Assembly: GCF_042094015.1 (NCBI RefSeq)
Contig: NZ_JBELDZ010000076.1
Coordinates: forward strand, 1 to 11,852
Length of the DNA: 11,852 bases
Source of the DNA: Aurantibacter sp042094015
GTDB taxonomy: Bacteria; Bacteroidota; Bacteroidia; Flavobacteriales; Flavobacteriaceae
Reading direction: 5' to 3'
Shown: piece after piece, positions 6,050 to 11,852 of the stretch
Layout: each line of letters opens with the position of its first letter
Numbering within the stretch: position 1 is the first letter of the stretch
Made by a program: the position numbers and the translations under genes
Notes under the pieces: generated by a model
Told to the model about the DNA's origin: nothing
What the model saw: only the letters and a program-made list of their open reading frames with translations
Databases searched by the model: none

Positions 6050-8692
6050 TTAGAATTGTTGACCAATTATAAAGTGTGTTTGCCAACCACTCTTTATTGA
6101 TTGCCCAGGAATTGGATCAAAACCATGTCCAAAATCAATTCCTAACAAACCAAACGCAGGCATAAATATACGTACTCCAAGTCCTGCAGAACGATTAAGC
6201 GCAAAAGGGTCGTAATCTTTAAACTCATTATAAGATCCTCCAGCTTCTAAAAAACCTAAAGCATATATCTTTGCTGACTGTTTTAGTGTAATTGGATAAC
6301 GAAGCTCCATAGAGAACTTATTATAAATTGTACCTCCATCTTGAGAAACATTACCAAAATCATCTTCTGGCTGGATTGATTGATTTGGATATCCTCTCAA
6401 AGCAATTGCTTCTCTTCCATCAAGACTGAAAGCCCCTAACCCATCTCCTCCTACAAAGAAACGCTCGAAAGGAATAACTCCTCTATCTTGATTATAAGCT
6501 CCTAAAAAACCAAATTCCACACTAGGTTTTAAAACAAACTTACCAACTAGCTTAGAATACCAATCGACTTTAAACTTAACTTTATAAAACTCTAACCATT
6601 TAAAACGCTCTTGATCGATTTCAGCTATTCTTGCTGAAGCACTAGTTCTGTCTTCAATGCTATTATTTGAATCAGAAATAACATCAGAACTAACATCTCT
6701 TTCTTCTTTTAAAGCTGTATAATCTACTCCATTCAACAAAGAATAAGGTAAAGAGAATTTTGCTGTAGCCGAAAAACTAGATCCTCCTGTTGGAAAAATA
6801 GGGTCATTAAATGTATTATTTCTACTTAAACCTACAGTATATGCTAAGTTATTAGAATAACCATCTCCGAAAGTAAACAGGCCAGTGTTATAATTTTTAA
6901 GATTATAATGTTGAAAACTTAAAGCTTGAGACAATGTAAAATAATCATCAGGTATAGATAATCGTTTGGCTAAACCAACTGTTAATCCTGTGATGTTAAA
7001 ACGTCTATTCTTATCCGCTGTACCAGAAGAAGGGTCGAATAAAAATTGCTGAGTTTGAGATATTGATGTAGAAAATTGAACTGGTTTTTTTCCACCCATC
7101 CAAGGCTCTGTAAAAGAGAAACTATAAGTCCTAAAAAAACGACTTGCCTGAAGTCTCAAAGATAATTTTTGCCCATCTCCCATAGGTAAAGGCTTATATG
7201 CATCTTTTTTAAATATATCTTTTAACGAAAAATTATTAAAGGATAACCCTAGAGTACCTATAAATCCTCCACCACCATATCCACCTTGAAGTTCAATCTG
7301 GCTAGAACCAGCCTCAACTAAAGAATATTCCATATCTATAGTTCCTTCTTCTGGGTTTGGATTTTTAAAATTTGGAGACAACTGCTCAGCATCAAAGAAA
7401 CCTAATTGACTTAACTCTCTTACGGTTCTTACTACTTTTTCTTTACTATATAACTCTCCAGGACGTGTTCTAATCTCTCTATATATAACGTGATCATTAG
7501 TCTTATCGTTTCCAACAACTGTAACTTTATTAAAATAGACCGGTTTCCCTTCTGATATTCGTATTTCGATATCAATAACATTACCGCTAGCATTTATTTC
7601 AACTGGATTAATTGTAGAAAATAAATATCCGTTATTTTGATACATATTAGTAATATCGTTAGCATCAGGTCTTGAATTATCTGCAATTCTCTTTTGCAAT
7701 TCAATTCCATTATATACATCACCTTTTTCAACTCCTAAAGTTCTTCTAAGTGTTTCGTCTGAATAAACGGTATTACCAATAAAAGAAATGTCACCATAAT
7801 AATATTTATCTCCTTCTTCAATCTTAATATCTAAAGAAACCCTACTATCATTTTGCTTAATTAATGTGTCTGAAATAATACGAGCATCTCTATATCCACT
7901 TTCTTTATATTTATCTACAATAGATATTAAGTCTGTATTATAGTCCGATTCAATAAATTTAGATCTTTTTAGAACTCTAACAGGATTAACCTGTTTAGTA
8001 TTCTTCATAGACTTCCTAAGCTTCTTACTAGTTAATACTTCGTTACCTTCAAAATTTATTTTAGAAACTTTCACTTTAGACCCTTTATCTATTCCAACAA
8101 AAAGATTTGTTCTTAATTTGTTATTTGTAGAGTCTTTAGAGATGTCGTTAGTTGTTACTTTTACTTTAGCTCCTAAAAACCCCTGTTTTCTATACTTACT
8201 CTCAAGATAATTTCTAGTTGTAGTAATTAAATTCTCTGTAACTTTAACACCTTTAGTTAAGTTATTTTCGTTTATTAATGTCTCTTTTTTACCTTTTCTA
8301 ATACCATTAATTACAACTTCATTTAATTCTGGTAAATCAGACAATCTTATTTCTAAAAAGGCAAGGTCACTTTCGGTTTTTAAAAGATAAACTTCAATAT
8401 CACTAAACAAATCTGAATTCCACAACTTTTTAATTGCATTACTTATGTCTTCTCCTGGAATTTGAACCTCAGAGCCTTTTCTTAAACCAGAATATGTAAT
8501 AATAGTTTGAGCACTAAATGTAGTATTCCCTTTTACTGAAATTTCTCCCAGTGTATATTTTGCTCCATTTTCATAACTCAATTCTTGTGATACAAGTGTA
8601 TTTACACAAAAGAAAAGTGTAGCAAATAATGCTGATTTAAATAATGTTTTCAAAATATTATATTTAACTAAGTTGTTCGCTTGTTTTTCCAA
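6050..8692 (-). CDS. bamA: Outer membrane protein assembly factor BamA
   Basis: BamA is the essential insertase that folds beta-barrel proteins into the outer membrane. The 880-residue product has a signal peptide (hydrophobic about 18-34, cleavage near VSQ-E at 36), then five POTRA repeats at roughly 45-118, 121-203, 206-293, 298-380 and 385-460, each with the GN/G-D type turns (for example INFEGNEVL, ISFIGNTVY, VTVVGNDKT). The 16-strand barrel runs from about 465 to 880. It contains the loop-6 RGY motif at 766-768 (E. coli VRGF/Y type) and ends in the phenylalanine typical of outer membrane barrels (IIGQQF). A 40-odd residue polar insertion at about 660-700 is probably a surface loop. The start given is TTG at 8690-8692, inside uppS (29-bp overlap). 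A second in-frame TTG at 8651-8653 (codon 14), 10 bp beyond the uppS stop, would still leave a good signal peptide. No ATG is available, so the start is uncertain. Confidence 0.95.
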   Translation of the reverse strand: MEKQANNLVKYNILKTLFKSALFATLFFCVNTLVSQELSYENGAKYTLGEISVKGNTTFSAQTIITYSGLRKGSEVQIPGEDISNAIKKLWNSDLFSDIEVYLLKTESDLAFLEIRLSDLPELNEVVINGIRKGKKETLINENNLTKGVKVTENLITTTRNYLESKYRKQGFLGAKVKVTTNDISKDSTNNKLRTNLFVGIDKGSKVKVSKINFEGNEVLTSKKLRKSMKNTKQVNPVRVLKRSKFIESDYNTDLISIVDKYKESGYRDARIISDTLIKQNDSRVSLDIKIEEGDKYYYGDISFIGNTVYSDETLRRTLGVEKGDVYNGIELQKRIADNSRPDANDITNMYQNNGYLFSTINPVEINASGNVIDIEIRISEGKPVYFNKVTVVGNDKTNDHVIYREIRTRPGELYSKEKVVRTVRELSQLGFFDAEQLSPNFKNPNPEEGTIDMEYSLVEAGSSQIELQGGYGGGGFIGTLGLSFNNFSLKDIFKKDAYKPLPMGDGQKLSLRLQASRFFRTYSFSFTEPWMGGKKPVQFSTSISQTQQFLFDPSSGTADKNRRFNITGLTVGLAKRLSIPDDYFTLSQALSFQHYNLKNYNTGLFTFGDGYSNNLAYTVGLSRNNTFNDPIFPTGGSSFSATAKFSLPYSLLNGVDYTALKEERDVSSDVISDSNNSIEDRTSASARIAEIDQERFKWLEFYKVKFKVDWYSKLVGKFVLKPSVEFGFLGAYNQDRGVIPFERFFVGGDGLGAFSLDGREAIALRGYPNQSIQPEDDFGNVSQDGGTIYNKFSMELRYPITLKQSAKIYALGFLEAGGSYNEFKDYDPFALNRSAGLGVRIFMPAFGLLGIDFGHGFDPIPGQSIKSGWQTHFIIGQQF

Positions 8693-9404
8693 ATCGTCGT
8701 TCTCTATTTTGATATTCTATTAATGCTTTTACTAAATGTTCTTGGCTAAAATCCGGCCATAGAACATCTATAAAGCATAATTCTGCATAAGCTATTTGCC
8801 ATAATAAAAAATTACTAATACGCTGCTCACCACTTGTACGTATCAATAAATCTACATCTGGCAAATTTTGCGTGTAAAGATGCGCATTTACAACTGATTC
8901 ATCTATACTTTCTTCAGAAATTATATTATTTTTAACTTTAGAACTTATCTCTTTAACAGCATTTAACAATTCGTCTCGAGAACCATAACTTAAAGCTAAA
9001 GTCAATGTCATTCTAGTGTTTTCCTTAGTTTCCTCAATAACATCATTAAGTTCTAAAAGGACTTTTTTAGGTAAAGCTCCTAAATTACCTATTGCATTTA
9101 GTTTAATATTATTTTCTTTTAGAGTAGCTATTTCTTTTTTAAGAGAAGAAACTAATAATCGCATTAAGGTATCTACTTCTAATTTTGGGCGTTTCCAATT
9201 TTCTGTTGAAAAAGCATACAAAGTAAGATTTTCTACACCTAATTTAGCACAAGTTTCCACAGTTACTCTAACAGATTTTGTTCCGTTTTCGTGACCAATA
9301 GCTCTAAGAAATCCTTTTTGTTTAGCCCAACGACCATTCCCATCCATAATAATGGCAAGATGTTTCGGTAAACGTTTTTTATTAACTTGTTGTATTAAAT
9401 CCAT
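8664..9404 (-). CDS. uppS: Isoprenyl transferase / undecaprenyl diphosphate synthase (UppS)
   Basis: This cytosolic, membrane-associated cis-prenyltransferase condenses isopentenyl diphosphate units onto farnesyl diphosphate to make the C55 lipid carrier for peptidoglycan and surface polysaccharides. It has 246 residues, normal for the family. Signatures are IIMDGNGRWA at 18-27 with the Mg-binding catalytic D21, H38 in GHENG, YAFSTENWKRP at 63-73, and LLIRTSGEQRISNFLLWQ at 186-203 with the diphosphate-binding arginines R189 and R195. E208 corresponds to the conserved C-terminal acidic residue. The ATG at 9402-9404 shares its A with the TAA of the upstream DUF6089 gene (TAATG), so the two are very likely translationally coupled. 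At the other end it overlaps, or closely abuts, the bamA start. The linkage of lipid-carrier synthesis with bamA is common in bacteria. Confidence 0.97.
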   Translation of the reverse strand: MDLIQQVNKKRLPKHLAIIMDGNGRWAKQKGFLRAIGHENGTKSVRVTVETCAKLGVENLTLYAFSTENWKRPKLEVDTLMRLLVSSLKKEIATLKENNIKLNAIGNLGALPKKVLLELNDVIEETKENTRMTLTLALSYGSRDELLNAVKEISSKVKNNIISEESIDESVVNAHLYTQNLPDVDLLIRTSGEQRISNFLLWQIAYAELCFIDVLWPDFSQEHLVKALIEYQNRERRFGKTSEQLS

Positions 9405-10096
9405 TAAAAATTACAAAAACAAGGGTTTCGACCAAATGTATAAGTTAATGTAAAACCTGTAAACACATAAAAATCGTTATTATTTATATTTCCAAAACTA
9501 AAAGCGTCTAATAGGTTTGGATTATCTGGCACACTTCCATCTATCTCATCTGAAAAAGTAGCTCTAGCACCAATTTCCAGTGATAATAAAAACTTATCTG
9601 TTATTTTAGTTTTATAGCCAACAGCTACAGGAATTCCCCAAGCCTGACTTGAAGTATTTTCTGACTGCATATCTCCTTGATTATTAAAAAAGAAATTATC
9701 ATGAAAAGCCACAGAAACACCTGTATAAATATAAGGTGTAGATTTTGGTCCTAACTTATGTAGGTCAAAATCAAAAAAAGTAAATTCAACTCCTGCAGAC
9801 AGTTCCAATATACTACTTGTGAATTCATAATTACGTTGAATTCGACTAGGGTCATCTGAGTCATTATCTATTCCAACCAAATCCGTATAAACAACCGAAA
9901 ACCTATAAGCATGTCTTGGACTTCTATTCCATTTATAAACCGCACCTATAGCTAATTCTTTTGGCGCTATATAAGTTGTTGAACCAACATCGCCAACAAA
10001 ATTACTTCCACCTAAATAAACGCCAATCTCATTTATTTGAGCTTGACTTATTTGACAAGTGATTAGTAAAATTAATATAACAATAAATTGCTTCAT
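9404..10096 (-). CDS. DUF6089-type outer membrane beta-barrel protein, function unknown
   Basis: This 230-residue secreted protein has a signal peptide (MKQF, then a hydrophobic stretch, cleavage near SQAQ at 17-20). The mature start INEIGVYLGGSNFVGDVG and the closing FYVFTGFTLTYTFGRNPCFC match the flavobacterial DUF6089 group as I remember it. The body alternates hydrophobic and polar residues in strand-length stretches rich in Y, F and T with G/N turns (ELSAGVEFTFFDFDL, TPYIYTGVSVAFHD, FLLSLEIGARATF), as in an 8- to 10-strand outer membrane barrel. Two cysteines close together (CFC) end the protein. LITC in the signal peptide is a poor lipobox (T before C), so a lipoprotein is unlikely. The stop overlaps the uppS start by one base, and a good promoter lies just upstream, making this probably the first gene of the DUF6089-uppS-bamA unit. 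No biochemical role is known to me. Confidence 0.85.
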   Translation of the reverse strand: MKQFIVILILLITCQISQAQINEIGVYLGGSNFVGDVGSTTYIAPKELAIGAVYKWNRSPRHAYRFSVVYTDLVGIDNDSDDPSRIQRNYEFTSSILELSAGVEFTFFDFDLHKLGPKSTPYIYTGVSVAFHDNFFFNNQGDMQSENTSSQAWGIPVAVGYKTKITDKFLLSLEIGARATFSDEIDGSVPDNPNLLDAFSFGNINNNDFYVFTGFTLTYTFGRNPCFCNF

Positions 10097-10113
10097 AAAG
10101 TCTTAAAAGTTTG

Positions 10114-10145
10114 CAAATATAATAAATAAGATTAGCCTATTACAA
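10114..10145 (-). promoter_or_regulatory. Bacteroidota-type promoter for DUF6089-uppS-bamA
   Basis: On the minus strand TTG (10143-10145) is followed after 21 bp by TATATTTG (10114-10121), an exact match to TAnnTTTG with acceptable spacing. Transcription would start near 10107, leaving a leader of about a dozen bases before the ATG at 10094-10096. It is the best-placed promoter match in the long minus-strand block, suggesting that the envelope genes are transcribed separately from CBS-nadK. The -33 element lies inside a palindrome (10136-10149). Confidence 0.68.
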
Positions 10146-10149
10146 TAGG
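10136..10149. repeat. 14-bp palindrome over the -33 element
   Basis: CCTATT (10136-10141) and AATAGG (10144-10149) are perfect inverted arms around AC. The site covers the -33 TTG of the predicted DUF6089-uppS-bamA promoter, a position where a bound dimeric regulator would affect polymerase. A second short palindrome, TAGTTT-T-AAACTA, lies further upstream at 10163-10175, with centres about 26 bp apart. Short AT-rich palindromes are common by chance, so a regulatory role is only a suggestion. Confidence 0.35.
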
Positions 10150-10195
10150 ATTGAAATAGTTATAGTTTTAAACTAATTTTATGCTATAATATTGT

Positions 10196-11065
10196 TTAAT
10201 TACGTTTGTCTTCTCCCCAAAGTAATTTTTTTCGAAGTGTTTTTAAAAAACTCTCATGAGTTAGTTCAATCATTTTTATTTTAAAAGATGCCTTTTTTAT
10301 GGTAATTGTAGTATGTTCTTTTAAAGTAGCAATTCTAGAGTCTAAAGAGACCAAATAATTTTTTTCTCTTCCACTAACCTTAAGTGTAATTATTGCATCA
10401 TCTGGAATAACTAAAGGCCTAGCGCTTAAATTGTGTGGCGCAATTGGTGTTAAAATTAAACTAGAAGTATTTGGTGTAATTACTGGCCCACCACAGCTTA
10501 AGGAATAACCTGTTGAACCGGTTGGTGTGGAAACAATTAATCCATCACTCCAATAAGAAGTTAAATATTCATTATTTAAACTAGTTTCAACAGTGATCAT
10601 AGATGTAGTGTCTTTTCTACTAACTGCAATTTCATTTAAAGCAAAATTCAATTCTCCAATACTTTCTGTATCTGGATTTGTATAAATTTCTAACAAGCTA
10701 CGCTCAGAAATATTATAATTTTTATTTAAAATAGCTTCAATTGCATCTTGAATTTCGTTTGTTTGAATTGTAGCCAAGAAACCCAATCTACCTGTATTCA
10801 CACCTATTAATGGTATGTCTAAATCTTTTAGAAAGGTGACTGCTCTTAGAATTGTTCCATCTCCACCAACACTAATTAATAAATCGTAAGAATTATCTAA
10901 AACAGTAAATGTGTCTAATTCTAAAAATGAATTTTTATTTATTTCAGCAAAAAACTCAGCCTCAACAAAAACTTCAAAAGATTTTTTATTTAGTACTTCC
11001 AAAAGCTTCACAAAAGAATCTAAAGATTTATTCTTATAAAACTGACTATAGATTGCAATTTTCAT
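10196..11065 (-). CDS. nadK: NAD kinase
   Basis: NadK phosphorylates NAD at the 2' hydroxyl of its adenosine ribose to make NADP, the only de novo route to NADP. The 289-residue protein has the family's core motifs in order: GGDGT at 67-71 with the catalytic-type D69, NTGRLGFL at 90-97, ALNEIAVSR with N144-E145, DG at 174-175, and the glycine-rich TPTGSTGYSLS at 180-190, then the C-terminal beta-rich domain. The length is normal. The ATG at 11063-11065 is chosen because it begins the first beta strand (MKIAIYSQ), with no extra residues. The gene starts 2 bp after the stop of the CBS-domain gene, so the pair is almost certainly co-transcribed. A promoter match lies downstream, between nadK and the DUF6089 gene; no GC-rich terminator is visible in that gap. 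Confidence 0.97.
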   Translation of the reverse strand: MKIAIYSQFYKNKSLDSFVKLLEVLNKKSFEVFVEAEFFAEINKNSFLELDTFTVLDNSYDLLISVGGDGTILRAVTFLKDLDIPLIGVNTGRLGFLATIQTNEIQDAIEAILNKNYNISERSLLEIYTNPDTESIGELNFALNEIAVSRKDTTSMITVETSLNNEYLTSYWSDGLIVSTPTGSTGYSLSCGGPVITPNTSSLILTPIAPHNLSARPLVIPDDAIITLKVSGREKNYLVSLDSRIATLKEHTTITIKKASFKIKMIELTHESFLKTLRKKLLWGEDKRN

Positions 11066-11067
11066 AA

Positions 11068-11727
11068 TTACATATTTAAGTATTTAGTTAAATAATCCGA
11101 TCGCTCTTTTAAATTTTCTAAATACAAATCGTCTTCAGTTTCAGATAAAATATTATAACTATACCTTCTAAAACTTTGGATAACATCATTTAAACTGGCA
11201 TTACCAATTTTAACGGTAATTTGTATCACATCATTTTCTAACCTAGATATAAAAGCGCCTAACAATTTCCCATTATTAGATTCTACTATTTGAGCAACTT
11301 CACTAAAAGAATAATCCGACACACTTTTCTCAATAATTAAAATTCCACCTGGTTCAGAAAAAAATGGCGTTTCATTAAATAATTTAATAATATCATTTAA
11401 CTCGTAATAACCTAAATAATTATTTTGAGCATCTAAAACTGGCATTATATTAGTGTTATTTGCAGCAAAATCTTCCAAAACATTTAACCAAGTTGCATTG
11501 TTACGCACAAAAAAACCTTCGGTAGCGTAAGCACATTCAATTAAAGGTTTATCGCTTTCAAAACAATAGGCATCATTTTCAGAAATACAACCTAAATAAG
11601 CACCATCTTCATTTTTAATAGGTATATGAGAATATGTTAACTGATTAAACAAAAACTGTAAAGCGCTAACCTTTTCTTTTATTAATAATGGTTTAACATC
11701 ATTAATTATGTAGTCTGACAGGAGCAT
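11068..11727 (-). CDS. CBS-domain pair protein with C-terminal ACT-like region
   Basis: This 219-residue cytoplasmic protein has two CBS motifs: one at about 1-57 (SHIPIKNEDGAYLGCISEND) and one at about 65-118 (NIMPVLDAQNNYLGYYELNDI). A region at about 127-197 with a beta-alpha-beta-beta-alpha-beta pattern (GILIIEKSVSDYSFSEVAQI, KLLGAFISRLENDVIQITVKI, LNDVIQSFRRYSYNIL) follows and looks like an ACT fold. CBS pairs commonly bind adenine nucleotides such as AMP, ATP or NAD, and ACT domains bind small ligands, so a sensory or regulatory role is likely, but no enzyme domain is present. It is the first gene of a tight pair with nadK (2-bp gap) and is divergent from pdxJ. Control of NAD kinase is a tempting inference, not shown by the sequence. 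The start is ATG at 11725-11727. Confidence 0.88.
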   Translation of the reverse strand: MLLSDYIINDVKPLLIKEKVSALQFLFNQLTYSHIPIKNEDGAYLGCISENDAYCFESDKPLIECAYATEGFFVRNNATWLNVLEDFAANNTNIMPVLDAQNNYLGYYELNDIIKLFNETPFFSEPGGILIIEKSVSDYSFSEVAQIVESNNGKLLGAFISRLENDVIQITVKIGNASLNDVIQSFRRYSYNILSETEDDLYLENLKERSDYLTKYLNM

Positions 11728-11790
11728 AAAATAAATTTAATGGTAGTGCAAATTAATCAATTTTTAAGTCAAAAAACCTCTACTACTTTG

Positions 11791-11798
11791 TATTTTTG
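11791..11798 (+). promoter_or_regulatory. Possible -7 element of the pdxJ promoter
   Basis: TATTTTTG fits TAnnTTTG exactly and lies 20 bp before the pdxJ ATG, predicting a leader of about a dozen bases. No TTG is found 17-23 bp upstream, so the -33 half is missing or weak. The same 91-bp gap must also hold the promoter of the divergent CBS-nadK pair; on that strand I see only the near match TTAATTTG with poor spacing. Confidence 0.4.
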
Positions 11799-11818
11799 TA
11801 ATAATTAACACAAAAACT

Positions 11819-11852
11819 ATGACAAAGTTAAGCGTAAACATAAATAAAATAG
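11819..11852 (+). CDS. pdxJ: Pyridoxine 5'-phosphate synthase, first 11 codons only
   Basis: An ATG at 11819-11821 opens a frame reading MTKLSVNINKI to the window edge. This matches the N-terminus of PdxJ (first beta strand with the LSVNINKIA pattern), which condenses 1-deoxy-D-xylulose 5-phosphate with 3-amino-2-oxopropyl phosphate to form pyridoxine 5'-phosphate, the last ring-closing step of the DXP-dependent vitamin B6 pathway. Only the start is visible, so the identification rests on 11 residues and on the position beside a CBS gene and nadK, an arrangement I recall from flavobacterial genomes. A possible -7 element lies 20 bp upstream. The gene continues to the right. Confidence 0.7.
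   Translation, partial: MTKLSVNINKI

Noticed and set aside
9016..9294. Plus-strand open frame of 92 codons inside uppS
   Set aside because: Antisense to conserved UppS motifs, with no domain or promoter.
10049..10060. LITC in the DUF6089 signal peptide as a lipoprotein signal
   Set aside because: Lipoboxes need G, A or S before the cysteine; here it is T, and a good signal peptidase I site (SQAQ) follows.
1..11852. Mobile element, CRISPR array, toxin-antitoxin or defence system
   Set aside because: No transposase, integrase, regularly spaced repeats or accessory-type genes appear; every long frame is a recognised housekeeping or envelope gene, and base composition looks even throughout.

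Overview
This is an AT-rich, gene-dense stretch of chromosome from a member of the Bacteroidota, most likely the family Flavobacteriaceae. Four things point there: the protein sequences (MutS, BamA, UppS, NadK and a DUF6089-type outer membrane protein all have a flavobacterial look), the tandem OmpH/Skp genes next to bamA, the near absence of Shine-Dalgarno sequences, and promoter-like sites of the Bacteroidota type (TTG near -33, TAnnTTTG near -7). I see no mobile element, CRISPR array, phage gene or obvious recent transfer. This is core housekeeping DNA.

Layout, left to right. Positions 1-52 hold most of a tRNA-Gly(GCC) on the minus strand, cut by the window edge, with a good promoter match just upstream. 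mutS (135-2750, minus) apparently starts at TTG. It is divergent from a small SpoU/TrmH-family RNA 2'-O-methyltransferase gene (2896-3429, plus). That gene converges on murI (glutamate racemase, minus) across a short gap containing a run of 15 A. Upstream of murI is a perfect 13-bp hairpin terminator, then two consecutive OmpH/Skp-like periplasmic chaperone genes. The second of these carries a long charged C-terminal tail. Next come bamA (outer membrane protein insertase), uppS (undecaprenyl diphosphate synthase), a DUF6089-type beta-barrel gene, nadK (NAD kinase) and a CBS-pair protein gene, all on the minus strand. The first 11 codons of pdxJ (pyridoxine 5'-phosphate synthase) run off the right edge on the plus strand, divergent from the CBS gene.

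Much of the minus-strand block reads as one envelope-building cluster. UppS makes the lipid carrier for peptidoglycan and O-antigen synthesis, MurI supplies D-glutamate for peptidoglycan, the OmpH/Skp proteins escort outer membrane proteins across the periplasm, and BamA inserts them. DUF6089 is a probable outer membrane protein of unknown role whose stop codon overlaps the uppS start. The CBS gene and nadK are 2 bp apart and probably co-transcribed. A strong Bacteroidota promoter match lies between nadK and the DUF6089 gene and probably drives DUF6089-uppS-bamA.

I found no convincing new biological system. The points worth a second look are small: the terminator lying only 12 bp upstream of the murI start, palindromes around two promoter regions, two likely TTG starts, the long OmpH tail, and the conserved-looking but unexplained DUF6089 and CBS genes.
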